Below the pieces are notes generated by a model that searched no databases, was not told the DNA's origin, and saw only the letters and a program-made list of their open reading frames with translations. 49,709 bases of DNA from Deltaproteobacteria bacterium. GTDB lineage: Bacteria > Myxococcota > Myxococcia > SLRQ01. Position 1 is the stretch's first letter. Every line of letters begins with the position of its first letter. The DNA lies in the NCBI GenBank assembly GCA_007130885.1, contig SLRQ01000069.1, positions 1 to 49,709 of the forward strand, in the 5' to 3' direction. Shown here one piece after another: positions 8,323 through 17,852 of the stretch. Made by a program: the position numbers and the translations under genes.

Positions 8323-9075
8323 TCACCGGAGGTCCGCCGGGTCGAAGCTGTAGCCAAGCGGCACCTCTAGCGACCATAAGGGCGTAGTCTGGGCAAGATC
8401 CATGAGCGTCTCGATGACGGGTCCGGGCAGGCGCGACTCGCTCTCGCCCTCCATGATGGGCGGCAGGAACAGCGCCTTTATCAGGCGGGGGACGGCCTCC
8501 GCGGCCTCCACGGACCGGACGGTGAGCTCGCCCGCCTGACCGAGAAAGCAGATGCCGGCGAGCCGGCGCCTTTCGGGGTCGTGGCCGGCGTCGCCCTTGC
8601 CGTAGGGGGTGCCCTGGAGGAGCAGGCCGCCTTCGCTTCTCGTGATCACGACGGTGTCGTCGGAGATGATGGGGTGAGGAGCGTTACTAGCAATGGTGCT
8701 CTTTCCCGCCCCGCTTCGGCCGGCGAAGACGTGCGCCCCGGAGCCGGCCTTGACGGCCGACGCGTGAAGGACGACGCCCCCGGAAGGCGAGAGCGCATGC
8801 GCTAGCAGCGAGCGCTCCACCAGCGATCGCCAGTGCAAAGGCACGTGCTCCACGGCGTAGCCTTCACCCTCCACCCACACCCGGAGCCGCTCGCCCGGCA
8901 AGCACTCGATGAAGCCCGGCCGGCCGCCGGCCGTCTCCCCAGCCTCGAGGTAGCGCACACCACGCGCCTCGAGCCAAAGCGCCTCCACGCTGAATCCCAC
9001 CGCACCGGCCAAGCTAGCCCCCGCCACTCTCGTCAAAAGGCGGGAAGGGACTAGGCGGGATGTCCGGATCATCAT
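8323..9075 (-). CDS. HprK-like P-loop kinase-related protein
   Basis: 250 residues. The second half has the HPr kinase/phosphorylase-type ATP site: VLHASAVKAG, a Walker A at 118-127 (AGRSGAGKST) and the acidic ISDDTVVI motif at 137-144. The N-terminal part (FIECLPGERLRVWVEGEGYAVEH) is a small beta-rich domain and not the classical HPrK N-domain. HprK-related proteins of this kind are known next to PqqD-like proteins and S24/S26 peptidases in a system of unknown substrate. No strong ribosome site precedes the start. It lies between the giant lipoprotein gene (104 bp upstream) and the S26-GNAT gene, all on the same strand. Confidence 0.75.
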   Translation of the reverse strand: MMIRTSRLVPSRLLTRVAGASLAGAVGFSVEALWLEARGVRYLEAGETAGGRPGFIECLPGERLRVWVEGEGYAVEHVPLHWRSLVERSLLAHALSPSGGVVLHASAVKAGSGAHVFAGRSGAGKSTIASNAPHPIISDDTVVITRSEGGLLLQGTPYGKGDAGHDPERRRLAGICFLGQAGELTVRSVEAAEAVPRLIKALFLPPIMEGESESRLPGPVIETLMDLAQTTPLWSLEVPLGYSFDPADLR

Positions 9076-9179
9076 TCAGGCTCATTCGAAGAAGGGGTGT
9101 CTGGGAAAGGTGCCTGGACTTGATGACCGGAGCGGCATATGTTCTCTTGGACTTCTCGAAATAAGCAGGAGCTTCTTTG

Positions 9180-12100
9180 TTAGTCATGATCTTTTGCCCA
9201 CCATATATGGAGCCGATTTCCGGTTGATGCCCCAGCGGCGACCTCGTTGTTACCGTTTCCGTTTATGTCTCCAACCCAAAGAGAGACGCCTAAATGACCG
9301 GAGCCCTCGATGACACTGTCCGCGCTAGAGCTGTACGGTGCAGGATTGCCAGTATTTGCAAATAGAAAGAATCTGCTGTTGGTTGCGCTGTTGCTGCCTA
9401 CCAAGAGATCGGGTAAGCCATCGCCTGTGATATCGCCATGAGCTACGGAATGGCCAAACCAGTAAGCCGTCTCCTGTATTATTTGAACAGGCGGCTCGTC
9501 GACACCATCATCGTTCATTGAGTAGACCCGCACGCTACATGGCGCATCACATTCACCATGCCCAGCGCTCACAACGAGATGGCGCTGGTCTCCATGAAGA
9601 TGAGCCATGAAACCGTCGAACCCATACTCGTCTCCTTCTCCTTCGAGTACCTGCCATGCCTCATCCGCATAGAGATAGTTGGGCGACTCCGTCTCGGACA
9701 GGACATCGGATGCCCTGAACACGTAGCCCTTGTTCGCATGCTGGGCGGGGATGAGGAAGCCGTCACCATCCTCGCCATCCAGCGGGCCGAGATTGACGTT
9801 CGCCCTCCAAGACCCGAACTCGCCCGCGTCCTCGACGCCGACTAGGACCACATCGGCGCTGGAGGTAGGCACGTATCCGAGGTCTTCGGCGAGATCATGC
9901 CACTCCGACCTTGATCTGCCGAAGAATATGTAGACATGCCCGACTCCGTTCTCCAGGCGAGCAGCTATGGCTAGGGAACGCGCTCCGGTGCCATCGATAT
10001 CACCGAGCACCGACACCGGCTGACCGAACCTACCGCCGCTTCCCGGGGTTCCGCGAAACTCGACCCGCTCGGACTCGTCTATCTGTTCTGCCCCGGGTTC
10101 CCCGAAGTAGAGGAAGGCTCTGCCAAGGTTGGAGTCATCCGGGTTAAAACCCGGAGCGCCAATCAACAGATCCGGGGTGCCGTCGCCGGTAACATCGCCC
10201 GCGTCCATCTCTCGACCGAACAGCTCGCCGCCCTGCTCTCCAACGAGCTTCTGCAGAGTCAGATCCGTGGGATCCGGCCCGCCATAGTAGATGTAGACGG
10301 CGCCTCTCCAGCCGTCCTCCCCCATCGCGCTCACGATCAGATCATCGTACCCGTCGTCGTTAAGATCCACGCCGTGCGGGACCATCGTGTAACCATACCA
10401 TGTGCCGGACTCGTCTCCCTCCAGGACCACCTCGTTCCACATGTTCTCGACAGGGAGCAGGTTTTCGGCGGCAACCAGCGGAGAGACGTTGTCGAGCTCG
10501 TCTCTCGCCCTTACCGCAACCCAGTAGGTGTTGAGCGGCGGCAGCGGCGTGAGACCTCCGTCAAGCTCCATCTCCACCTGCGTGCAGTCGATGTCCTCTC
10601 CGCAGGTGAGCCGCGCGCCCTCATTGGCGGCGGCGTAGGACGTCTCGCCTGATATCTCGGAGGTATCCCACCTAATCTCTATCTCCTCGGGCTCTCCCTG
10701 CGTCCCGTCGTCCCCGACGCCCGTCCAGGTTACGCCCAGCGTGGCTCTTCGATCATCCAATATCTCGAGCGTTACGGTGGGAGCCGCGGGACGGATGACA
10801 TCGACCTTCACATCGTGAGAGTCGGTCGCCTCGTTGCCGGCGGAGTCGACGAGAACTGCCTCTAGAACGCCGTCTGCCTTCTGAGGCAGGCCGAGATTCT
10901 CTGTCAGCACGGTCTCCTCGTCGCTTGATATGCCGGCGGAGTAGATCTCATCGCCGCCGAGCAGCAACTTCAGGGTGCCGCCCGCCGCGCCCTCCGTGTC
11001 GAACTCGTAGTCCATGGCGGCAAGACGAAGGTAGCCGTCCACCTTCGTATCAAGCGTGGGGTTGGTCTCGTGGACGTATGCAATGGCGGCCGGTGCCTCG
11101 GCGTGCCCGTCCGGAGGAAGGCGGGTGAGCACCGGCGGCGTTATGTCCACCGAGAACTCGAAGGAGGTCTCGGTAACGTTCGTGAACGCATCTTCGATGC
11201 GGGCGGTCATGGTCCCCGCCTCGCCGTCATCCAGCGTGACCACGAACTCCGCCTCTCCAGTGGTCTCGGAAGACGCCTGCGTGCCTACGAGTTCCGTTTC
11301 GTTCTTGTATAGCTCGATAGTAAGGCCGCCGCAGTCTGCCGTGCGGGCGACTACCGTCGTCTCGAGCACGCTTGGGTCCGCGCCCTCGTCGTCGAACATG
11401 TTGAAGACCCTCGGGGTGCTCGATGGCGTGATCCACTCGAGAGAGCAGCCTTCGGTCTCTACCTCGATGGATACGGGATCGCTCTCACCGATGTTCCCGG
11501 CGGCGTCCCACGCCCGGGCCATCCAGGTGGACTCGCCATCCGAGACCGACGCGACTATCGTTTGCTCGGGCTCGCCTGAGACCGCGGCACTCGCGCGCTC
11601 CTCCCACGCGGATCCGTCCCAGCGGTAGAGGCGAAGATCCTCGCCCGTCTCGGCGCCTGTTACCTCCATGACGAACTCGATGGAGCTCTCGTTGAGCATT
11701 GCGCCGTCCTCGGGGCTCAATATCGTCACCACGGGAGGCGTGGTGTCCACCCTGACCTCGCGCTCCGCGGTGGTCACGTTGCCCGCCGCGTCCGAGACCT
11801 CGGCCGCGAGCGTGTGCGTGTCGTCGTTGGCAAGCGTCACCTGAATGCCGGCGCTTCCTTCCTCCACCACGTCTCGGCCCACCTCATCGCCGCCCACGTG
11901 GAAGACCACCTCGCGGCCCGCGGCGTTGCTCGTAACATTGAAGTCGACCGTGGGATCCACGTTCTCCTCGCCGGCATGGTCGGCGTTGACCAAGGCCGGA
12001 GGGCTGCTGATGGAAAGGGACGGCGGCGTGGTGTCTATTATCAGGAGCCTTTCCGCCTCCGGGTTCTCTATGAGGGGGTTCGCGGAGCGGATGTTGGGGT

Positions 12101-15100
12101 TGCCGTTCTCGTCCTCGACATACGCGCGAAGCGCGTGGCTTCCCTGCCCAAGCTCGTCCACGTGCCTGCATATGGTGACTTCGCCTTCTTCCACGATGCC
12201 CGTGCCGACTACGGTGCCCGACTCGGGGCGGCTGGTGTAGAGCGTCAGCTCCCGGCCTTCCGCGCCTTCCACCTCCAGCTCGAAGCAGATGTCTCCGCCC
12301 ACCGCGTCGCTCTCGGCCTTGTTTATGTATCCTTCGGGCTCGCCCGTGTCGGCCGGGACGACGAAGGATGTGACCTCCGGAGGTATGGAGTCGGCGCAGA
12401 CGATGACCGGCTCGGAGCGGCTGTAGTTGCCCGCGAGATCTCGGACCTCGGCCATCAGCTCCTGCTCGCCTTCCATCAGGAGAACCGCTGGGAACACCGC
12501 CCTACCGACTCCCTCGCTTACCATCACCGGAAGCTCGTCGATGAAGCTGAACTCCGAAAGACCGCACTCATCGCCCTCGTCGCGGCCCGTGCCGCAAAGC
12601 GTCAGCGGCAGGCCCTCGGCAACCCCACTGGTTTGAACCTCCACCTGCGTGTGCACACCCGGCGAATCCTTGTCGAAGTCACGAATCAAGTTCCAACAGC
12701 GCCCATCCCACTCCGGCCGCGTAATCTCCACCTCCGGCGCCAGCGTGTCGATCGACACGCTCACCTGATCCCTCGCGATATTGCCGGCGGCGTCCTCCAC
12801 CTCCACGCGCACGGTCACGTCGTCCTGATCCTCCATGGTGTACGTGGCCATCGCGAAGGTGAACCCGCTCATGGTGCCGGAGCCCACCAGGTGCTCCGCC
12901 GCCTCCACCCACTCATCGCCCTCGGAAAGGCGCCTGAAGAGCAGCCTCACGGGCTGCCCCTCCTCGAGCCCCGAGTAAGCCGCCTCCACGTCCTGCTGGA
13001 AGCCCGGCACGTTCTCGCCCTTGTCGTACACGAGGCCGAAGAGCCGGCCGTCCTCCGGCCACAGGATCTCCACCTCCGGCGGCACGCGGTCGACCGTGAC
13101 CGTCACGCTAACCGGCTCGCTCTCGTTTCCGGCCATGTCGGTCACCGAGAAGGTCAGCTCGCACGTGGTCTGGTCCTCGAGGACCGGCCTCGCGCGGGCC
13201 TGGATCTCGGTCCCGTACGCAAGCAGCGTCAAGGGATAGATCTCGGGCTCCGCCCCGCCGCAGGAGACCGAGAGCTCGGCGGACGCGCCTTCCGCCACCG
13301 GCTCGCCGGTGGACGGGCTCACCGCGGTGCCTCTGAAGTGCACCTGGAAGCCCTCCTGCGTGCCGGCGTCGCTGCTGTCCGCGTTGAAGATCCGGCCGTC
13401 CTCCGGGGTGAGGATCACGGCATCGGGGCTCTCGAGGTCCACGTCCACCTCGGTCGTAAGCGCCCGGCCGTCCTCGCCGCACTCGGCCCGAAGCATGTTC
13501 CTTCCATACGGCTCGTCATCCTCGGTCACGAAGACGACGTCCTCGAAGACGGCCTGCCCGTCCTCGACGGACGCGGTGAGCGTGGTCTCGTCGCCTCGCG
13601 CGTCCGTCAGCTCCAGCACGACCTCGGCGCCGTCCTCCAGATCGGTGCGCACGCGCACGTCGTGCCGCACCCCGTCCTCCACGGAAGCGTCCGGGTCATG
13701 GGCCGGGCCAATAGACGCGCCGTCGACCGGCGAGACGATGTTGCACACGGCGGCGCCGGTCTGCACGTTGGGCCACACCACCGCCTCGCCGCGAAGGCCA
13801 TGGCTCCCGGTCGCCACGGCGCGAAGAGCAATCTCGCCCTCCGGCAGCGTCACGGCGCTGAAGTCCGCCCGCAGCGCGGGCTCGGAGGAGGTGTAGGAGG
13901 TGCCGGCGGGCGCTCGCCAAACGACGCTCTCGCCGTCGGAGTAGCCTACCTGCAGGGTCACCGGCGTCCCCTCGGGCTCGTTCAGCACGCGGACGCGCAC
14001 GTTGTATTGAAGCCCGTCGGTCTCCGGATCCACATCGTCGATGTCGAAGATGTCCCGGCCGTCGGTCGGATCCTGGAAGACCACCTCGGGAGGATCGGAC
14101 GCCACCACGAACGTGACCGCCTCGCTTTGACCGGCGTTCCCGGCCTCGTTGCTCGCGGCGGCCCAGATGGTCTGCTCTCCGCCGGACAGGGTCACGGGCA
14201 CGTCGGCAACGCCGGCGGCGGCCGCGGCCGAGCCGATGACGCCGGACTCGTCGTGGATGGTCACGTCGCGGCCGTCCTGCAGGCAGCTCGTAACGACCTC
14301 CACGACCATGTCGGTCTCGAACACGATGTCGTCTTCCGAAGGCTCCACGATGGTGAGCGAGGGCGGAACCAAATCGACCTCGAACGTGACCTCCGGCGAG
14401 TGGTGATGCACTCCGCCGACCGTCACCCGCGCGGAGCAGGTGGTCTCCCGGCCTCCGCAGGGAACGTCCGAGAAGTCCATCATGACGACTCCGGTCAGAT
14501 CATCGCCCATGGTCCCGGTAGCGGAGGGCACGCCCGTGCAAGAGACCCGAACGTTCGCGCCGACAACGTCGGTCGACTCGCTCTCGACCGTCACCGGCAC
14601 GCGGCTATCCTCCACGCCCTCGAACTCCAGGTTCACGAGAGAATCTGCCTCCGGAGAGACGATGGCCACGTCGAGCGGCCTGGCATCGACCGAGAAGCCG
14701 GACGGCCCGTCCGCACCCACGTTGCCGGCGGGGTCGGTCACAACCACCTCGATCTCGTAGTCGGCGTATATATCCAGGTCCATCTCGATGCGGTAGCGTC
14801 CCTGGTGGTCGGGATCCTCGCAGCCGTCTATTCCAACGAGGCAGGCGAGGGTTTCGGTGTCGCCGTCGCCCGCGGCATCGGTGCGGGTAATGTGCGCCTC
14901 GATGAGAGCGGCGCGCCACGGCATCGATGGATTGTCGTGAGACTCGAGGTCCGGCGCCTCGATCACCATGTCCACCTGAACGCCGTTTGACGGGTCTCCG
15001 TCCTTGTCCACGTCGCCCCGGAGCAAGCCGCCGTCGCCCGGGTAGAGCAGCACCGGCGCGGGCCGCACCGAGTCGACCCAGAAGCTGTGCGTGACGGACC

Positions 15101-16136
15101 GGCCCCTCGGCCCCTCATCCTCACCGGCGGGGTCCACCGTCACGTAGGCCTTCACGTCATTCCCGTCGGGAAGATGCAAACGACCGAAGTCTACCAACTC
15201 ACCCTCGACCAGAGCAGATGCGACCTCCTCGCCATCCACGATGAGGGCCGCGACGCCGCCCATGCAGTCGGGCGTCAGCGCTCCGAGATCGGCCTGGATC
15301 CCGGTCGCCGGGTCGCCGTCGGCATCGGCGATGGCCTGGCGCCCAGGGACGCGCGGCGGATCGCCGTCGAGGTTGAACACCAACGATCCCGATGGATCGA
15401 GGCGAACCTCGCAGTCGGGAGTGTCAACGGTAACCCGGACGCTGTCCTCCCACGTCCCGGCCTCGGTCGTCACGCGGCCCGCCAGGATGTTCTCTCCCTC
15501 GGAGAGGTGCACCGCCGGGAAGGTCGCCACCTCGTCCACGAAGATCGAGGATGGGATCGTGACTCCGTCCACCGTCAGGCTCGCCGGGGTGCCGTCGAGC
15601 TGGTCGGCGCACTGAATCGTCACGTCGTACTGAACGCCGAAGCGCTCGGGCTGAACGTCGTCCTCCGGGCCCAGCACCGCGCCGTCCGTGGGAGCGAGGA
15701 ACACGCAGTCGACCGAAGGCACGTCTTGCAGGGAGACGGTTATCGTTTGGCTGTCGGTCTCGCCGCTGGCTCCGTCGGTCAAGATCACCTGCAGATCGAC
15801 CTGCCCTTCCTCGTTTCTCGGCGTAAGAGTCACCTGCTCGAAGACGACCATGCCCTCTTGAATGAAGGCCTCCCGGGCACGGTTCATGTCCTCGTTGACT
15901 AGCAAGGTGACGGGCGAGCTCTCGTCGACACACTCCGATACGGAGGCCACGACTTCAATCTGAAGACCGGTGCGGTTGGGGTTCTGATCTGCATCCCACG
16001 AGATGACGTCCCCATCCTTCGGGGTCTCGAACCGGATCTCGGCCTTGCATGCCTCGGAGACGCTACCGCAAGATCCGCATCCGGCGGAAAGCAGCGTCAA
16101 CGCCGCCGCGAGCAGTAGTGATAAAATCGCGCGCAT
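9180..16136 (-). CDS. Giant multi-Ig, FG-GAP propeller lipoprotein
   Basis: 2318 residues. The start at 16136 was chosen because a strong ribosome site (gggaggga) precedes it and it gives a clean lipoprotein signal (MRAILSLLLAAALTLLSAGC). Sixteen Ig-like modules of roughly 100 residues follow, each opening with a motif such as PEVEILWPEDGRLF and often a D/G/N-rich insert like DVDPETDGLQ. Next comes a fibronectin-III-like domain (TYWVAVRARDELDNVSPL). It ends in seven FG-GAP blades, with Asp-rich calcium-loop motifs best kept in blades 1, 2, 6 and 7 (DLNDDGYDDL, DVTGDGTPDLLIG, DITGDGLPDLLVG, DINGNGNNEV); blades 3-5 are degenerate. The layout suggests a surface-anchored adhesin or binding protein; partner unknown. 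It lies between the pqqD-like and HprK-like genes. Confidence 0.88.
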   Translation of the reverse strand: MRAILSLLLAAALTLLSAGCGSCGSVSEACKAEIRFETPKDGDVISWDADQNPNRTGLQIEVVASVSECVDESSPVTLLVNEDMNRAREAFIQEGMVVFEQVTLTPRNEEGQVDLQVILTDGASGETDSQTITVSLQDVPSVDCVFLAPTDGAVLGPEDDVQPERFGVQYDVTIQCADQLDGTPASLTVDGVTIPSSIFVDEVATFPAVHLSEGENILAGRVTTEAGTWEDSVRVTVDTPDCEVRLDPSGSLVFNLDGDPPRVPGRQAIADADGDPATGIQADLGALTPDCMGGVAALIVDGEEVASALVEGELVDFGRLHLPDGNDVKAYVTVDPAGEDEGPRGRSVTHSFWVDSVRPAPVLLYPGDGGLLRGDVDKDGDPSNGVQVDMVIEAPDLESHDNPSMPWRAALIEAHITRTDAAGDGDTETLACLVGIDGCEDPDHQGRYRIEMDLDIYADYEIEVVVTDPAGNVGADGPSGFSVDARPLDVAIVSPEADSLVNLEFEGVEDSRVPVTVESESTDVVGANVRVSCTGVPSATGTMGDDLTGVVMMDFSDVPCGGRETTCSARVTVGGVHHHSPEVTFEVDLVPPSLTIVEPSEDDIVFETDMVVEVVTSCLQDGRDVTIHDESGVIGSAAAAAGVADVPVTLSGGEQTIWAAASNEAGNAGQSEAVTFVVASDPPEVVFQDPTDGRDIFDIDDVDPETDGLQYNVRVRVLNEPEGTPVTLQVGYSDGESVVWRAPAGTSYTSSEPALRADFSAVTLPEGEIALRAVATGSHGLRGEAVVWPNVQTGAAVCNIVSPVDGASIGPAHDPDASVEDGVRHDVRVRTDLEDGAEVVLELTDARGDETTLTASVEDGQAVFEDVVFVTEDDEPYGRNMLRAECGEDGRALTTEVDVDLESPDAVILTPEDGRIFNADSSDAGTQEGFQVHFRGTAVSPSTGEPVAEGASAELSVSCGGAEPEIYPLTLLAYGTEIQARARPVLEDQTTCELTFSVTDMAGNESEPVSVTVTVDRVPPEVEILWPEDGRLFGLVYDKGENVPGFQQDVEAAYSGLEEGQPVRLLFRRLSEGDEWVEAAEHLVGSGTMSGFTFAMATYTMEDQDDVTVRVEVEDAAGNIARDQVSVSIDTLAPEVEITRPEWDGRCWNLIRDFDKDSPGVHTQVEVQTSGVAEGLPLTLCGTGRDEGDECGLSEFSFIDELPVMVSEGVGRAVFPAVLLMEGEQELMAEVRDLAGNYSRSEPVIVCADSIPPEVTSFVVPADTGEPEGYINKAESDAVGGDICFELEVEGAEGRELTLYTSRPESGTVVGTGIVEEGEVTICRHVDELGQGSHALRAYVEDENGNPNIRSANPLIENPEAERLLIIDTTPPSLSISSPPALVNADHAGEENVDPTVDFNVTSNAAGREVVFHVGGDEVGRDVVEEGSAGIQVTLANDDTHTLAAEVSDAAGNVTTAEREVRVDTTPPVVTILSPEDGAMLNESSIEFVMEVTGAETGEDLRLYRWDGSAWEERASAAVSGEPEQTIVASVSDGESTWMARAWDAAGNIGESDPVSIEVETEGCSLEWITPSSTPRVFNMFDDEGADPSVLETTVVARTADCGGLTIELYKNETELVGTQASSETTGEAEFVVTLDDGEAGTMTARIEDAFTNVTETSFEFSVDITPPVLTRLPPDGHAEAPAAIAYVHETNPTLDTKVDGYLRLAAMDYEFDTEGAAGGTLKLLLGGDEIYSAGISSDEETVLTENLGLPQKADGVLEAVLVDSAGNEATDSHDVKVDVIRPAAPTVTLEILDDRRATLGVTWTGVGDDGTQGEPEEIEIRWDTSEISGETSYAAANEGARLTCGEDIDCTQVEMELDGGLTPLPPLNTYWVAVRARDELDNVSPLVAAENLLPVENMWNEVVLEGDESGTWYGYTMVPHGVDLNDDGYDDLIVSAMGEDGWRGAVYIYYGGPDPTDLTLQKLVGEQGGELFGREMDAGDVTGDGTPDLLIGAPGFNPDDSNLGRAFLYFGEPGAEQIDESERVEFRGTPGSGGRFGQPVSVLGDIDGTGARSLAIAARLENGVGHVYIFFGRSRSEWHDLAEDLGYVPTSSADVVLVGVEDAGEFGSWRANVNLGPLDGEDGDGFLIPAQHANKGYVFRASDVLSETESPNYLYADEAWQVLEGEGDEYGFDGFMAHLHGDQRHLVVSAGHGECDAPCSVRVYSMNDDGVDEPPVQIIQETAYWFGHSVAHGDITGDGLPDLLVGSNSATNSRFFLFANTGNPAPYSSSADSVIEGSGHLGVSLWVGDINGNGNNEVAAGASTGNRLHIWWAKDHD

Positions 16137-16335
16137 CAGAGTCCCTCCCAATCTACTCGCGGCCAATCCCAAGACCGCTTCTCGATGGAGATGGCCAACG
16201 ACCAATCATGGGGAATTACAGACCATCAAAAAGAGCATTCAATAATAGCTCGAATAGGCAAATTAAAATAGCCGCCGAACGCCCAGGCCGCGTCTCCCCC
16301 AGCGCGGCTCGGCGATAGTAGGCGTGAGCGAAGGC

Positions 16336-16623
16336 TCACCCCTCACCCTCCGGCTTCTCGTGGAGCTCGAGGACATCCCTTTCGGCGAGCAGCTCGACGT
16401 AGGAAGCAACATCGGCGCGCGCGATAGCCTCGTCCACATCGAACTCTTCAAGCAGAGCCGCGATAATGTCGGAAACGCTGCGGCTGCCGTCCGCGTGCTC
16501 CCAGATCCAGGTGCCCACCTCGTTGAGCGTGTGCATCCGCCCGTCGTTCAATGTGATGACGACGGCCTTCTCGTCGAGCACCCTGCTCGCGGTGTCATGG
16601 TGATGGCGCGGATAGAGGCGCAT
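16336..16623 (-). CDS. PqqD-family peptide-chaperone-like protein
   Basis: 95 residues from the ATG at 16623, or 102 from an ATG at 16644. The 16623 start is preferred because acagga lies just before it. The protein has the PqqD hallmarks: RHHHDTASRVLDEKAVVITLNDGRMHTLNEVGTWIWEHADGSRSVSDIIAALLEEFDVD, i.e. a beta-hairpin around LNDGRMHTLNEVGTWIW and helices after DG. In radical-SAM and related RiPP pathways, PqqD-type domains bind leader peptides. No radical SAM enzyme is present in the window; an HprK-like and an S26-like gene lie downstream on the same strand, which matches HprK-related PqqD systems. The giant lipoprotein gene starts 199 bp downstream. Confidence 0.85.
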   Translation of the reverse strand: MRLYPRHHHDTASRVLDEKAVVITLNDGRMHTLNEVGTWIWEHADGSRSVSDIIAALLEEFDVDEAIARADVASYVELLAERDVLELHEKPEGEG

Positions 16624-16644
16624 TAGGTCCTGTGAGCCACCCAT

Positions 16645-16868
16645 TGGTGTCTAAACGTAATCGCTCGAACATTACCATAGTAAAACAGAATACAGAATAC
16701 AGGTTGTACCCCAACATGTTGTGCCCGACCTCCACAAGTTGCAAATCTCCCCACATTCACCCGAGACCAGCCAAAGACCCAAATCGCCGGGTCGCCGACC
16801 GAAGGCGCCGGACAGAGTTCGGGAGCACGCATGTGACAGAACGAGGCTAGGTGGAGTATCTATGAGCG
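16645..16868. promoter_or_regulatory. Divergent control region between pqqD-like and WYL genes
   Basis: This 224-bp gap separates the minus-strand pqqD-like gene from the plus-strand WYL pair. It is AT-richer than its surroundings around 16660-16710. It contains a perfect 10-bp palindrome (caacatgttg, 16712-16721) and a close direct repeat (tgtattctgtattc read on the minus strand, around 16687-16700). Both are possible operator elements for the WYL proteins. A 69-codon frame on the minus strand (16623-16832) overlaps the pqqD start as TAATG, but it has no ribosome site. Confidence 0.4.
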
Positions 16869-17852
16869 GTGTCCTCCCTCGAAGTCCCTCGACGGCTCCT
16901 CGGGGTGCTGCTGCTCTTGCAGAGCACCAAGGGCAGGATCCGCCTCGCGGACCTTCGTCAGAGCTTTCCGGAGTACGACACCGCGAACCCGGAGTCGGGG
17001 CGGCGCAAGTTCGAGAGAGACAAGAAGGCCCTCGCTGAACTTGGAGTCCATATCGAGCACCTAGGCCATGAGGAGGATTACGCCTATCGCCTCGATCCGG
17101 AAAGCTCCTTCCTCTCGCGGCCGGTGGATCTGGACGAGAGCGAGATGGTGCTCCTTGCCGGCCTGGCCCGCGAAGCCCTCGAGTATGACACGCTTCCCTA
17201 CCAGACCGCGATGCGTGTCGCCCTATCGAAGCTCGGCGTAATCCCGGGAAAGCCCGGCCATCTCCTGGTTCGCCACCCTGTACGCGATCCCGAAGAGGTC
17301 ACCGATGAGATGATCGACCTTCTCGCCGAGGCCATTGTTGCCAACAAGAGAGTCTATTTCGGCTACGCCAAGGCCGGCGGCGCGGAGTCCGAAAGAGAAG
17401 TCGATCCCTACGGTCTATTTTTGAAGCACGGGCACTGGTACCTGTGTGGACGCTGCCACGGGGCCGATGCCATTCGTATCTTCCGCCTGTCGAGAGCCTG
17501 GGATCTCGAGATCAACGACAAGGCCCCGGGCACCCCGGACTTCGAAGTCCCGGAGGGTTTTCGACTGCTCGAGCACTCGACCCTGGATCCTGTTCTTTTC
17601 AAGGTGCACCAGCCGGTGACGGTCGAGATACGAGTCGATGACGAAGTCGCCCACCTCGCGGGAACGATGTGGGGAGAGCCCTTCGATCCTGCTTCAAACA
17701 CTTTCCAAGTGAAGACCAGCAACGCCGATGCGGTGGTGGAGCAGGTTCTTTCGCTCTGGCGACGAGCCGAGATCCTTGGCCCAAAGGAGGTGCGCGAACG
17801 GGTGCGCGCAATGCTCCAGGGTGTCCTCGAAGCGCACGGAGAGTCGGCATGA
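16869..17852 (+). CDS. WYL-domain transcriptional regulator, first of a tandem pair
   Basis: 327 residues. It begins at a GTG with an N-terminal winged-helix-like segment (RRLLGVLLLLQSTKGRIRLADLRQSFP ... RRKFERDKKALAELGVHIEH). A WYL domain lies at about 150-225 (REVDPYGLFLKHGHWYLCG ... IRIFRLSRA), followed by a WYL C-terminal extension. WYL regulators sense nucleotides or other ligands and often control defence or stress genes. The ribosome site ggtggag (16850-16856) is nearer to an out-of-frame ATG at 16862, so the exact start is slightly uncertain. The stop overlaps the next gene's start by ATGA, so the two are translationally coupled, as in PafB/PafC-like pairs. Confidence 0.85.
   Translation: MSSLEVPRRLLGVLLLLQSTKGRIRLADLRQSFPEYDTANPESGRRKFERDKKALAELGVHIEHLGHEEDYAYRLDPESSFLSRPVDLDESEMVLLAGLAREALEYDTLPYQTAMRVALSKLGVIPGKPGHLLVRHPVRDPEEVTDEMIDLLAEAIVANKRVYFGYAKAGGAESEREVDPYGLFLKHGHWYLCGRCHGADAIRIFRLSRAWDLEINDKAPGTPDFEVPEGFRLLEHSTLDPVLFKVHQPVTVEIRVDDEVAHLAGTMWGEPFDPASNTFQVKTSNADAVVEQVLSLWRRAEILGPKEVRERVRAMLQGVLEAHGESA

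Noticed and set aside
7019..8353. A 444-codon open frame on the plus strand
   Set aside because: It is antisense to the S26-GNAT gene, and its translation has no recognisable domain.
11814..14990. A 1058-codon open frame on the plus strand
   Set aside because: It lies wholly antisense to the giant lipoprotein gene. Its translation is His/Arg/Val-rich with no domains and comes from codon-position GC bias.
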